DNA of 64,000 nucleotides from a virus. Position 1 is the stretch's first letter. Every line of letters starts with the position of its first letter. The translations under genes were made by a program, and so were the position numbers. Positions 16,555-23,975 of this stretch are shown in pieces. Where the stretch lies: IMG/VR virus record IMGVR_UViG_3300032050_000072, positions 19,618 to 83,617 of that record; one strand, 5' to 3'. The notes under the pieces are model-generated. The model had not been told where the DNA came from. It searched no databases and worked only from the letters and a program-made list of their open reading frames with translations.

Positions 16555-17066
16555 GCTCGTTGTCCTCCTCGTTTTTTGCCACGCAACTTGTTGCGGGCTG
16601 GCTTTTCGGAACTGGGAAATTTCGCGGTCGGATTCTCAATCAGCGTCGCTAGCCATTCGCCGATGAACTCGGCGGCGTCATCCGGGTGGGCGGTGTCGAA
16701 TCTTGCCTTGTAGCGATCCTCGACGACGCTTGAGTTGTTCGTTCTCAGCAACTCGACCTCCAGCCAAGTCGCACTCACCGGATCGGTCGAATTGTCAGTG
16801 CCGCTCGACGCACGAACACGAAGCTCGCCCTGCCGCCACGGAATCATCACATCAAACACCGCGACACCCGCGATCACCTTGGCCGGGCATGGCTCGTGCC
16901 GGTTGATATCAGGGCGAATCTCGAAGATCGGAGCAAGCTCGGCCTCGACCTCTCGCAGTACATTGATGGCTCGCGCCATCTTGACCTTAGCCAGCGATTC
17001 GATCTGATCTTTCTGCCACTTGATCTCGTCTGTCTTGCGGCTGAAAGCAGCCAGTGCTCGACTCAT
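16551..17066 (-). CDS. Phage protein of unknown function with basic RNKLRG tail
   Basis: 171 residues from the ATG behind GGGAGGTCAACC. A helical N-terminus (coiled-coil-like to residue 50) precedes a beta-rich domain (VIAGVAVFDVMIPW). A conserved-looking AEFIGEWLATLIENP helix and a basic tail PARNKLRGKKRG follow. The tail parallels that of the next gene and again comes from an inverted-repeat copy. Confidence 0.82.
   Translation of the reverse strand: MSRALAAFSRKTDEIKWQKDQIESLAKVKMARAINVLREVEAELAPIFEIRPDINRHEPCPAKVIAGVAVFDVMIPWRQGELRVRASSGTDNSTDPVSATWLEVELLRTNNSSVVEDRYKARFDTAHPDDAAEFIGEWLATLIENPTAKFPSSEKPARNKLRGKKRGGQRA
16582..16595. repeat. Inverted repeat copy 7 (inside gene, 3' end)
   Basis: Translated as RNKLR near the C-terminus. 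Confidence 0.95.
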
Positions 17067-17641
17067 GGTTGACCTCCCGGTGACTTTCTGGATTCTTCGA
17101 TCGTGCGAATCAACTCGAACGCTTCGTGGTCGGTCAGTTCGGCCCTGTGACCTTTGCCCGGCAGTCCCTTGACCTTGATCTTGTGCCGCCGAAAGCCGTT
17201 GTAGATACCCGAGCACTCGATGCCGTAATAGGCAGCGATCTGGCGCGGAATCGCACCCGACTCGCACGCCTCACGGGCAATGTCGAGATCGTACTTCCAG
17301 GTACAGTCTCGGCAGGTTTCGGCCTTGCGGCACTTGGTCTTGCCGCACCGGCAGCGGTCGTACATTTGCTTCTTCTGCGATTCGCGGCGCGTCTTTTGAC
17401 GGCACTTCTTCGAGCAATGCGACAGGCTTCCCTGGCGGAACTTTCGGACAAATGCCTTGCCGCAGACAACGCACTCGCACCGCAGACCAATCAGCCCATC
17501 GGCGTGGTGAGCAATCAAGTGCTGGTGAATACATTGCCGCGAGACGCCGAATCGCTCGGCGATCTTGGTGATCGGCATCAACTCGACCAGCCTGAGCCTG
17601 ACGGCCTCGGCTGGATCAACCTTCCTGGCATTGGCGACCAT
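17063..17641 (-). CDS. HTH and zinc-finger DNA-binding protein
   Basis: 192 residues. Residues 20-45 form an HTH (ITKIAERFGVSRQCIHQHL). The centre holds Cys clusters CECVVCGKAF, CSKKCRQ and CRCGKTKC...CRDC, enough for two or three zinc sites. A second HTH-like segment (PRQIAAYYGIECSGIYNGF) follows. It looks like a phage transcription regulator or nuclease-associated DNA-binding protein. The 3' end overlaps the next gene. Confidence 0.82.
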   Translation of the reverse strand: MVANARKVDPAEAVRLRLVELMPITKIAERFGVSRQCIHQHLIAHHADGLIGLRCECVVCGKAFVRKFRQGSLSHCSKKCRQKTRRESQKKQMYDRCRCGKTKCRKAETCRDCTWKYDLDIAREACESGAIPRQIAAYYGIECSGIYNGFRRHKIKVKGLPGKGHRAELTDHEAFELIRTIEESRKSPGGQP

Positions 17642-17644
17642 TGA

Positions 17645-18049
17645 CTAACCCTCAATAGTGACGACGGCTCGATCTCGGACCACGAGCCGATAGCCGTCTG
17701 GGTGTGGAATCTTGGCGTTCACCAGCCCGCCGATCGCTTCGACCACGCCGGGCCGCATGATGTCATCGACAACTGCCTGCAAGTCGATGCCCATCACGCG
17801 CTCGATGTATCGCAGGATCGCGTGCTCGGTGACGATCGGCCCGCCCTGCCGGACCTCTTCGATCTCGGCGTCAACCTCTTGCAGTTCGAGCCGCTTGGCT
17901 TCGATCTTCTTGTCCATCGCCTCGATCGCAGCCTTGATGCCTTCATAGTTGGCGTGCATGTCGTCGAGTTCCTTGACGATTTTGGTTCGCTTAACGTGCA
18001 AGCCTTTGAGCTTGTGGGCGGTTGGCTTCGGTTTTTCGACGGTACTCAT
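17645..18049 (-). CDS. Coiled-coil phage protein
   Basis: 134 residues from the ATG behind GGAGAGCCCA. Residues 10-75 are a charged coiled coil. The rest is a small domain with HAILRYIERVMGIDL and DGYRLVVRDRAVVT, seen in many phage orphans of unknown role. First gene downstream of tRNA-Arg. Confidence 0.8.
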   Translation of the reverse strand: MSTVEKPKPTAHKLKGLHVKRTKIVKELDDMHANYEGIKAAIEAMDKKIEAKRLELQEVDAEIEEVRQGGPIVTEHAILRYIERVMGIDLQAVVDDIMRPGVVEAIGGLVNAKIPHPDGYRLVVRDRAVVTIEG

Positions 18050-18066
18050 TGGGCTCTCCATGTGTC

Positions 18067-18080
18067 CGCAACTTGTTGCG
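18067..18080. repeat. Inverted repeat copy 8 (between tRNA-Arg and coiled-coil gene)
   Basis: CGCAAC-TT-GTTGCG, nine bases after the tRNA 3' end and 17 bases before the start codon. Confidence 0.95.
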
Positions 18081-18088
18081 TGGTTCAG

Positions 18089-18161
18089 CGACCCGAGCAG
18101 GATTCGGACCTGCGACCTGCGGTTTAGGAAACCGCCGCTCTATCCGCTGAGCTACCGAGTC
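18089..18161 (-). tRNA. tRNA-Arg (anticodon CCT)
   Basis: Acceptor GACTCGG/TCGGGTC with G73, D-arm GCTC/GAGC, anticodon arm GCGGT-TTCCTAA-ACCGC and T-arm GCAGG-TCCGAAT-CCTGC. The T-loop has C55 where U (pseudouridine) is usual. It reads AGG codons and stands apart from the six-tRNA block. Confidence 0.9.
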
Positions 18162-18279
18162 GAGTTTGGCTTGGGGCTTTTGTGCCGTTCGGACTATGAC
18201 CTAAGCAAAGGACCGCTGTCGCGATCTGACCAGCCACCCACAGGCTTGAACCTATGAGCCGCTTACCAAGCCAAATTTC

Positions 18280-18747
18280 CTAGCGATCGAACAGCCGTTG
18301 CGGAGCTTGGCCCTCTTCGGCTTGCCTTGGCTTGGGTCGGTTGTTCGCGCGCAGGTATTCAACCGTGTCACGGAGTTCAGTCGGAACCGAGACGCCAAGA
18401 TCATCAGCGACCTTACTGAGCACATCAAATAAGCCGACAATCGCCGACCAACCTGGGCTCATGTGACTACGACCTCCAGGCTTGCGAACCGCAAACGGAG
18501 AGCCGCCGCTCTTGGTCTTCCGCCGCGACTTGATCTCGACTCCGACGATCTCGCCAGCCTGACAGATCGAAGAGAATCCAACCGAGAACCCGAGCGACTG
18601 CACGGCAAGTGCAGTAATCACTTCGCGCTCCAGCGATCCGCTTCGCAGCTTGTCGGCATTTTGCTCGACCCAATCTTCAAGCTGACGAGCCTGCTTGCGC
18701 GTCAGCGTCCTCGCCTTGTTTCTGGCTCCGAGAATTTCAGCACTCAC
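18280..18747 (-). CDS. Phage protein of unknown function, 155 residues
   Basis: GTG start with AAGGAGG ideally placed; GTGA overlap with the previous gene. The N-terminal helical part contains LTRKQARQLEDWVEQN. The centre (SICQAGEIVGVEIKSRRK) has a strand-turn look. No family recognised. The 118-base gap to tRNA-Arg holds a degenerate T-arm-like sequence and nothing else I can support. Confidence 0.8.
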   Translation of the reverse strand: MSAEILGARNKARTLTRKQARQLEDWVEQNADKLRSGSLEREVITALAVQSLGFSVGFSSICQAGEIVGVEIKSRRKTKSGGSPFAVRKPGGRSHMSPGWSAIVGLFDVLSKVADDLGVSVPTELRDTVEYLRANNRPKPRQAEEGQAPQRLFDR

Positions 18748-19811
18748 GATTGACCTCCTTCAAGTGCGACCCGCTCACTGGCGAGATCGCGGTCATTGGC
18801 TTTGGCGGCAGAAAATGCGCTGCCGTATCGCTTCTTGAGCTTGGCGACGTTCCGCTCGATCACCGTCTCGCGTTCGACGCCGAGAATCTTGCGGCACATG
18901 CCCATGTAGAACTCGATCTGCCCGAGCACGCCCGCCGCCTTATCGACGCTGATCGGTCGAGCGTAGAACAGATTCTTCTTGACCAGATCGAGCAGTTCGC
19001 TCGTCTCGATCACCAGATTGCCGAGAGCGTTTTCGTAGGCATCCATTACCGCAGCCGGATCGCTCGGCGGATCGACGACTTTGTAGAACGAGAACATCGC
19101 CGCCCCGGCCACGATCTCGACGCGCGTCATGCCGATCGCCTGCCGCGCCAAGCTGGCGTAGAACTCCAGGTCGCCGAGTTCTTCGATGGCATTGATGCGG
19201 TCGAAGTTGACCGGATCAGGAACGCTCGCCCCGTGCAGCATTTCGCCAACCTCAGTCGACAGGCCCAGAGCCGCGTGCATTAGGTCGCCGGTTTTGCCGA
19301 TCGACTCCATGAAGTCAAAGCCGTCGCCGAGCCCCACGAAGTCCTCGATGGACTCGCCAGGATTCGTGCCCAGGCGTGCCAGGATTGCACCGTACGACGG
19401 TCGGCTGGTGAGTTGGGATACGAACTGGTCGTAGTCGGCATCGCCGCCTAGTGGGCCTGTGGCTGCGTCTGGTGCGTGTTCGGTATTTTGCTCGGTCATG
19501 TTCTCCAAGTCCTTTCGGTCAACAGGGTTATCGAGTTCGTTTTGTTCGGTGTTCGGTTCGGGTTTCGCATCGAACGAACAGCCGAACAGTTCGGTCAGCA
19601 GCTCGGTCGCCGCCTTGGTCATCGCGTAGCGGCGGGCCTCGAATTGTTTCTTCCGCAGGTAGTTGACCCGCTTCGCCATCACGTTCACGAGGTCGATCGC
19701 CTCGCCGCTGGTCGCCACCGCGATCGGCGGGGTTTCCATCGCGAGCATGGCTTCGACAAATGCCTGGGCCAGCCGATCTTGCGACAAGCCCAGGCAGGTT
19801 TCTGGAATCAT
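18744..19811 (-). CDS. MazG-like nucleotide pyrophosphohydrolase with N-terminal extension
   Basis: 355 residues. After about 160 residues of unknown, Thr/Asn/Glu-rich sequence comes a MazG-type helical bundle: AALGLSTEVGEML, then NAIEELGDLEFY. This gives the ExxE...ExxD metal-binding pattern. A second, degenerate copy follows (VIETSELLDLV, LGQIEFYMGM) with the second acidic motif lost, as in tandem MazG proteins. Likely hydrolyses NTPs or dNTPs to monophosphates; substrate unknown. RBS GGAG. Confidence 0.75.
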   Translation of the reverse strand: MIPETCLGLSQDRLAQAFVEAMLAMETPPIAVATSGEAIDLVNVMAKRVNYLRKKQFEARRYAMTKAATELLTELFGCSFDAKPEPNTEQNELDNPVDRKDLENMTEQNTEHAPDAATGPLGGDADYDQFVSQLTSRPSYGAILARLGTNPGESIEDFVGLGDGFDFMESIGKTGDLMHAALGLSTEVGEMLHGASVPDPVNFDRINAIEELGDLEFYASLARQAIGMTRVEIVAGAAMFSFYKVVDPPSDPAAVMDAYENALGNLVIETSELLDLVKKNLFYARPISVDKAAGVLGQIEFYMGMCRKILGVERETVIERNVAKLKKRYGSAFSAAKANDRDLASERVALEGGQS

Positions 19812-19814
19812 TGT

Positions 19815-20681
19815 CTAGCACTCCACGAGATTCGCTTCACCGACCGCGAGCGGAATCAACTTGCGGATCGCTTCGAGCGCCGTCTTGCGGTTCCAGCAAT
19901 CCTCCACCATGATCGCGTTGGCATTGGCGATGTGGTGGATGAACGCCTTGCTGCCACGATGCTGGCCGAGCCCGTACTCCGGCGTGCGACCCTCGCAGAC
20001 ATTGACCAGCGAGAACAGAACGCTTCGGAAGAACCAACCGCTGATGCCGTTAATCAGGCTCGTAATATCGAGACGGTCGTTGTGCCGCTTGAGCCGCACG
20101 CCCATGAACAGACCGAAGCCGTCTCTAAACGCACCCGAAAGCGAACAGCAGGCCCAGAGTTCAACGCGGTAGCCAGCACGCTCCAGCACCTTGGCAGCCG
20201 AGACGGCGGCAACTCCCCGCCAGATCAAGGCTTCGTGGTCGATGTTGCAGTTTCCGCCTACGTCGACACAGATCGTTACGACGTTCGGCCCATTGCCCGA
20301 GCGGCGCTTGCTGGTTCGCCAGAACGGCGCTCCAGTGCGAAAGCGATCGAAGTTGAAATCGTCGCCATCGTCTTCGCTCCAGACACCCGTGCGGCGGCGG
20401 CTCTTGGGGGTCGGCAGTTGCTCGGCCTGAATGTCCGACTGCATCTTGTCGAATAGTTCAATGCCGTGCTGCCACTCGCTTAGCACCGCTTCACCAAGGG
20501 CGTCGTAGCTGGCAAGTTCACGGCCCCGAAATTCGGCTTCGTTGTCCGTGAACTTCAACTCGAACTTGCCGGTCTTGCCGCAGTTCGTGAACTCGCGGCC
20601 CCACTCGTAGGCTTCGATCGTGCCCCCGTCGCAGATCACAACACACTCTTTGGCTTTCGCATCTTGTTCGTAACTTCGCAT
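19815..20681 (-). CDS. Possible vWA-like partner of the MoxR/CobS-type ATPase
   Basis: 288 residues, first gene of family promoter d. The C-terminal half has a Rossmann-like run NVVTICVDVGGNCN with a degenerate MIDAS (D-x-G-x-N). A helix and a YRVELWACC strand follow, as in vWA domains. A charged linker with SRRRTGVWSEDDGDD precedes it. MoxR-type ATPases usually pair with vWA proteins and the neighbour encodes such an ATPase; the assignment rests on this and on the strand pattern, so it is moderate. Confidence 0.6.
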   Translation of the reverse strand: MRSYEQDAKAKECVVICDGGTIEAYEWGREFTNCGKTGKFELKFTDNEAEFRGRELASYDALGEAVLSEWQHGIELFDKMQSDIQAEQLPTPKSRRRTGVWSEDDGDDFNFDRFRTGAPFWRTSKRRSGNGPNVVTICVDVGGNCNIDHEALIWRGVAAVSAAKVLERAGYRVELWACCSLSGAFRDGFGLFMGVRLKRHNDRLDITSLINGISGWFFRSVLFSLVNVCEGRTPEYGLGQHRGSKAFIHHIANANAIMVEDCWNRKTALEAIRKLIPLAVGEANLVEC

Positions 20682-20731
20682 GATCTTGATCTCGTTTTGG
20701 TGGTGGTGGTGGTTGTCGTGTTGACTCTGTA

Positions 20732-20760
20732 AGTATATCGGCAGGATAGACCAAAGTCAA
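20732..20760 (-). promoter_or_regulatory. Family promoter d (TTGACT-N17-TATACT)
   Basis: The spacer carries TATC-CTGCC-GATA. It sits between the ATPase terminator and the vWA-like gene. Confidence 0.85.
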
Positions 20761-20785
20761 TTAGAAAATCGTCGGTTTCTGAAAA

Positions 20786-20829
20786 TAAAAACCAGCCGGG
20801 TGCCGCACCCAAGGGACGCGACACCCGGC
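20786..20829 (-). terminator. Rho-independent terminator after the AAA ATPase gene
   Basis: A 12-bp stem GCCGGGTGTCGC/GCGGCACCCGGC with one mismatch, followed by TGGTTTTTATTTT on the minus strand. Confidence 0.9.
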
Positions 20830-20839
20830 CCACCAAAGA

Positions 20840-22093
20840 TTAGACGCCAGCCTTGGCTTTCTTGGCCTCATCCTCCGGCCAGCCCGCGAAGATCGCATCG
20901 TCGATGTCGGTCATCGTGAAGCCGCCGTTGGTCAGCATGTCGTAGGCCGAGATCATCGTGCGGGTCGACATGATCCGCTCGAAGCGGTGCTTGCGAATCG
21001 CAGCCCGGTAGCCCCACAGCTTCTCGCGGAGCTTCTTGTTCGGGCAGACATGCTCCTCAAGGGCGGTGTCGTAGTCCATCGGCACTTGGCCGATCACGAA
21101 GCGATCAAGGAACGCGCCGTCGAGTTCGGTGCGACCGACGTATTGACGATCGGCACCGCGACCGAACGTATTGGCGGCGGCGATGAAGATGAAGTCAGCG
21201 TGACGCTGGATCACTTCGCCACCGTTACGCTCGACCGACAGCAAGCCGTTCGCCAGGGCCGAGTTGATAATCAGCAGCACGTTCGGGTCAGCCGCGTCGC
21301 ACTCGTCGGCCAGGAACACCCCGCCGTTCTCGAAGCACTTCACGAACTGCGTAATCTGATAGCAATCCTGGCCGGTATGGATGTTCGGCACATTGCGACC
21401 GACTAGCTTGCTTTCGGTGACGCCACCGGCCAGCGAGATCATGCCGAACGGCAAGCCGAGAGCCCGAGCGATCTGAGCCGCCAAGTGCGACTTGCCGCAA
21501 CCAGCCGGACCCGGCAGGAAAATGTTCTGGCGACGAGCCGCCAGCTTGACGATCTTGTCGAACGCCGGGTGGTAGATTTCGTTCTCCAGCTTGACGGCTT
21601 CACCGCCCTTGGGCTGAATCTTGATCGTACGCGGCAGACGAGCCTCCTCGATCCGCTGCTTGACGTAAGCCGCCATTTCGAGCGAGCTTTGTTCGAGCTT
21701 GCTGGTCACAACCTTGGCGACCGCACCAGCCAGTGACGAGATCGTGCTGTCGATCGTGCCGCTCAGCTTGTCGGCCAATTCGCCGCCAACTTCCAGCTTG
21801 ATCTTCTCGACCGCACCGGCGATGTATTTATCAACGACTTCCGAGTCAAACACAGGGCTTTCGGCCCCTTGTTGTACGGAACCGTGCTGCTCGCATTGGC
21901 CTTCAACTTGGGTGCATCCGTAGTGGACATTCCAGACGCTACCATTGAAACGAACCCGCTCCACTCGATCACCCTTGTTGATTTTGCAGCCGCAGCGAAC
22001 GCACTTCGGTCGGCTGAATTTAGCGAGGAAAATTGGGTTGCCAACTTCATCAAATCCTTCTGGCTTGTCGGTCTTTACGGTAACTGGTGTCAT
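20840..22093 (-). CDS. MoxR/CobS-type AAA+ ATPase
   Basis: 417 residues. The N-terminus has a CVRCGCKIN...HYGC zinc-ribbon-like element, then a charged coiled region. The AAA module has Walker A GPAGCGKSH, LVGRN pore-side region, Walker B GGVFLADECDA and sensor 1 IAAANTF with Arg finger FLDRFV. This resembles MoxR and CobS remodelling ATPases, which large phages often carry. Its own promoter (e) and terminator isolate it. The next gene may encode its vWA partner. Confidence 0.88.
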   Translation of the reverse strand: MTPVTVKTDKPEGFDEVGNPIFLAKFSRPKCVRCGCKINKGDRVERVRFNGSVWNVHYGCTQVEGQCEQHGSVQQGAESPVFDSEVVDKYIAGAVEKIKLEVGGELADKLSGTIDSTISSLAGAVAKVVTSKLEQSSLEMAAYVKQRIEEARLPRTIKIQPKGGEAVKLENEIYHPAFDKIVKLAARRQNIFLPGPAGCGKSHLAAQIARALGLPFGMISLAGGVTESKLVGRNVPNIHTGQDCYQITQFVKCFENGGVFLADECDAADPNVLLIINSALANGLLSVERNGGEVIQRHADFIFIAAANTFGRGADRQYVGRTELDGAFLDRFVIGQVPMDYDTALEEHVCPNKKLREKLWGYRAAIRKHRFERIMSTRTMISAYDMLTNGGFTMTDIDDAIFAGWPEDEAKKAKAGV

Positions 22094-22160
22094 GATCTTG
22101 ATCTCCTTGGGGTTGCTGTCGAAAGCGTTTGGTTGTTTGGTGGTTGCTTTCGATGGTTTT

Positions 22161-22189
22161 AATATATCGTAACGCTAGACGATTGTCAA
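22161..22189 (-). promoter_or_regulatory. Family promoter e (TTGACA-N17-TATATT)
   Basis: Spacer has TAGC-GTTAC-GATA (one mismatch from the inverted repeat). The leader ends AAGGAGATCAAGATC before the ATPase ATG. Confidence 0.85.
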
Positions 22190-22209
22190 CAGGAAAAGTT
22201 CAGAAAAAT

Positions 22210-22434
22210 TTAGACGCGATCGGCCTGATAGGCGGCGAAACCGTGATCGAAGCCGAACAGCCAGGTCGACTTCTCTTCGCCTTCCAGCCAAGCCGGGCAG
22301 TAGGCTTCGGCGTGCGGGTTCGACCAGTCAGCCGAATAGCCAGCATCGAAACCTTGATTGTGCAGTTCGCGACGACGCTCATCGGTCATCGTCGAGGGGA
22401 GGCCGAACATGGCGTCGAGTTGTTGCTGGGTCAT
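22210..22434 (-). CDS. Small acidic protein, 74 residues
   Basis: ATG directly after the conserved leader GAGATCAAGATC of promoter f. The sequence is aromatic-rich (GYSADWSNPHAEAY, WLFGFDHGF). A dedicated promoter supports it; function unknown. Confidence 0.78.
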   Translation of the reverse strand: MTQQQLDAMFGLPSTMTDERRRELHNQGFDAGYSADWSNPHAEAYCPAWLEGEEKSTWLFGFDHGFAAYQADRV

Positions 22435-22481
22435 GATCTTGATCTCGCGTGTTTGGTGGTAGTTGCTGATTGACTCTACAA

Positions 22482-22510
22482 AGTATATCGTCCCGATAGA
22501 CCTAAGTCAA
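22482..22510 (-). promoter_or_regulatory. Family promoter f (TTGACT-N17-TATACT)
   Basis: Spacer has TATC-GGGAC-GATA, a perfect inverted repeat. Confidence 0.87.
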
Positions 22511-22546
22511 TCATGTTTTCCGAAAAAATCTGGAAAATAATCGGCC

Positions 22547-22560
22547 CGCAACAAGTTGCG
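22547..22560. repeat. Inverted repeat copy 9 (7 bases after a stop codon)
   Basis: CGCAAC-AA-GTTGCG downstream of the last small membrane protein gene of the lysis-like module. Confidence 0.95.
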
Positions 22561-22567
22561 TGGCAGC

Positions 22568-22738
22568 CTAGCGTTTTCGCCATTCGGCCAGCGATCGCAC
22601 GATAGATGCGACCGGAATCCCGATCGCCAGTGCGAGCAAAGAATAGGCCCCGAGCTTGATCGCGAACACCAAGTCTGGAACCAACCGCAGATAATCCCAG
22701 AGCAGCCGCAGGCCCTCACGATCGCCAATGTCGTTCAC
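22568..22738 (-). CDS. Tiny single-pass membrane protein, 56 residues
   Basis: GTG start ten bases after GGAGG. The protein has a polar N-terminus (NDIGDREGLRLLWDYLRL), a transmembrane segment YSLLALAIGIPVASIV and a basic C-terminus EWRKR. Size and topology would suit a holin or accessory lysis protein, but that is inferred from context only. Confidence 0.7.
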   Translation of the reverse strand: MNDIGDREGLRLLWDYLRLVPDLVFAIKLGAYSLLALAIGIPVASIVRSLAEWRKR

Positions 22739-22741
22739 GGC

Positions 22742-22876
22742 TTACCAGCCTCCGGCCCAGAAAGTTCGCAGCCATTGCCACGCAGGCACCTTAAACAGAC
22801 CGCCGTACGTCAAGCCATCCATGACCACGACTGCGGCAGCCACCAGCAACAAAACGATCGCCCGCCATCGCCTCAT
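22742..22876 (-). CDS. Tiny membrane protein, 44 residues
   Basis: ATG overlapping the upstream TGA. MRRWR is followed by IVLLLVAAAVVVMDGLTYGG, a signal-anchor-like segment, then a Trp-rich tail (WQWLRTFWAGGW). Possibly a holin-like or spanin-like component. Confidence 0.68.
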   Translation of the reverse strand: MRRWRAIVLLLVAAAVVVMDGLTYGGLFKVPAWQWLRTFWAGGW

Positions 22877-23178
22877 GGTGCATCACCAACCTTGCCGCCG
22901 ATCCAGTTCGGTTTGTCGCCTAGCGGCTTAGGCTTGATCGGCTCGCGAGTTTCGCCATTCCAGACTTCGACATCAAAGCCCTTGCTGGTGAGCCGCACCA
23001 TCACGGCGCTATCGTCCGCTTCGATGTAGGTGGTCTTCGCGGTGATCTGCTTGACCGTCACCGGCCCGACAATCGGCGGAAACAGCTTCGCAACGACATA
23101 GACCGAGCCACAGGCGATCGCCGCCACAACGACAATCGTCTTGATCGCGAACTTGAAAAAATCGTCGCCGCCCATCAT
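22873..23178 (-). CDS. Membrane-anchored small protein, about 101 residues
   Basis: The ATG-ATG start (behind GAGGGG) overlaps the upstream TGA. A transmembrane segment IKTIVVVAAIACGSVYVVAKLF spans about residues 10-31. A beta-rich soluble domain of about 65 residues follows. Part of the tiny-membrane-protein series. Confidence 0.75.
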   Translation of the reverse strand: MMGGDDFFKFAIKTIVVVAAIACGSVYVVAKLFPPIVGPVTVKQITAKTTYIEADDSAVMVRLTSKGFDVEVWNGETREPIKPKPLGDKPNWIGGKVGDAP

Positions 23179-23336
23179 CGACCCCTCTTCGCCGCAAGGC
23201 GAAACAAAGCGAGCGAGCACATGACCAGCCCGATCGCGACCCACATATTGACCTGACGAAATGCCGCCAGTTCACTCGCCGCCTTCTCGATGGCCGCGAT
23301 CACTCGCTCGACGTTTTGAGCCCAGTCGGCCTGCAT
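23175..23336 (-). CDS. Tiny membrane protein, 53 residues
   Basis: An N-terminal amphipathic helix (DWAQNVERVIAAIEKAASEL) is followed by the transmembrane helix MWVAIGLVMCSLALF and a basic end RLAAKRGR. Amphipathic helix plus one TM resembles some holin or hemolysin-XhlA-like lysis proteins; this is a resemblance in layout, not sequence. Confidence 0.7.
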   Translation of the reverse strand: MQADWAQNVERVIAAIEKAASELAAFRQVNMWVAIGLVMCSLALFRLAAKRGR

Positions 23337-23338
23337 GA

Positions 23339-23830
23339 CTATGATCCGAATTGGTTTTCTTGCTGCACTCGATCCTTGCCCATCGCCCGCAGTAGATCGC
23401 CCAGGTGCTTGTCCCAGGCTTCAATCGTTTTCTGCTGCCGCTCGTCGGCCTTCTTCTCGATCGTCTCAAGGTGGGTGCGAAACTCGGCCCGCTCCGCTTT
23501 TGACTCGGCGATGAAGTCAGCCCGCGCTGATGCGTGACCGGCTTCGGCTTTCTGAATCACCGCCTCGTAGCTTGTCGCGATCTTCTCGATATGCGACGGA
23601 ATCACGACATAGCCAGCCCAGACCAAGCTGGCAATCACGACCAGTGCGAACTTGACCGTCTGCGGCAGTTCCTTGAAGAAATCAATGCCCGCCGAGATCA
23701 AGGCCCCGACCCACGTCTGCCCCCAGACCACCGTCTGCGGCTGTGGCTGCGATTGACTCGGCGCAGACGGGTAGCTTGTCGGCTTCGGAGCCGGAGCTTG
23801 CGGCGTCGGTGTAGAGTCGGCCCAGGACAT
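23339..23830 (-). CDS. Membrane protein with C-terminal coiled coil
   Basis: 163 residues. A Pro/Gln/Ser-rich N-terminal 35 residues, a membrane segment FALVVIASLVWAGYVVIP near residue 62-79, then an 80-residue charged coiled coil. This is the layout of an inner-membrane (i-)spanin or tail/lysis accessory. The small lipoprotein gene upstream would fit as its outer-membrane partner. Confidence 0.75.
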   Translation of the reverse strand: MSWADSTPTPQAPAPKPTSYPSAPSQSQPQPQTVVWGQTWVGALISAGIDFFKELPQTVKFALVVIASLVWAGYVVIPSHIEKIATSYEAVIQKAEAGHASARADFIAESKAERAEFRTHLETIEKKADERQQKTIEAWDKHLGDLLRAMGKDRVQQENQFGS

Positions 23831-23843
23831 ATTCGAGCCCTCG

Positions 23844-23972
23844 CTATTTGGCTGGCAGGTTTTGATGCACGGCGATCACACCAGCGGCCAGCGGTCGATG
23901 ATCGGCATCGGCCTTTGGCTTGGCGGTGCAGCCCATGGAAAGCAGCAGCAGAATCACAATCGCGGTCTTCAT
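23844..23972 (-). CDS. Tiny lipoprotein, 42 residues (o-spanin-like)
   Basis: The signal peptide MKTAIVILLLLSMGC ends in a lipobox with Cys at residue 15. A 27-residue Lys/Asp/Pro-containing mature part follows. Rz1-type outer-membrane spanins are lipoproteins of this size. The gene lies between the papain-like peptidase gene and the coiled-coil membrane protein gene, in the same operon. Confidence 0.7.
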   Translation of the reverse strand: MKTAIVILLLLSMGCTAKPKADADHRPLAAGVIAVHQNLPAK

Positions 23973-23975
23973 GGT

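Noticed and set aside
18220-18262. T-arm-like hairpin (CATAGG-TTCAAG-CCTGTG) near tRNA-Arg.
   Set aside because: The loop has six bases and no anticodon or acceptor partner is found; probably a decayed tRNA or chance.
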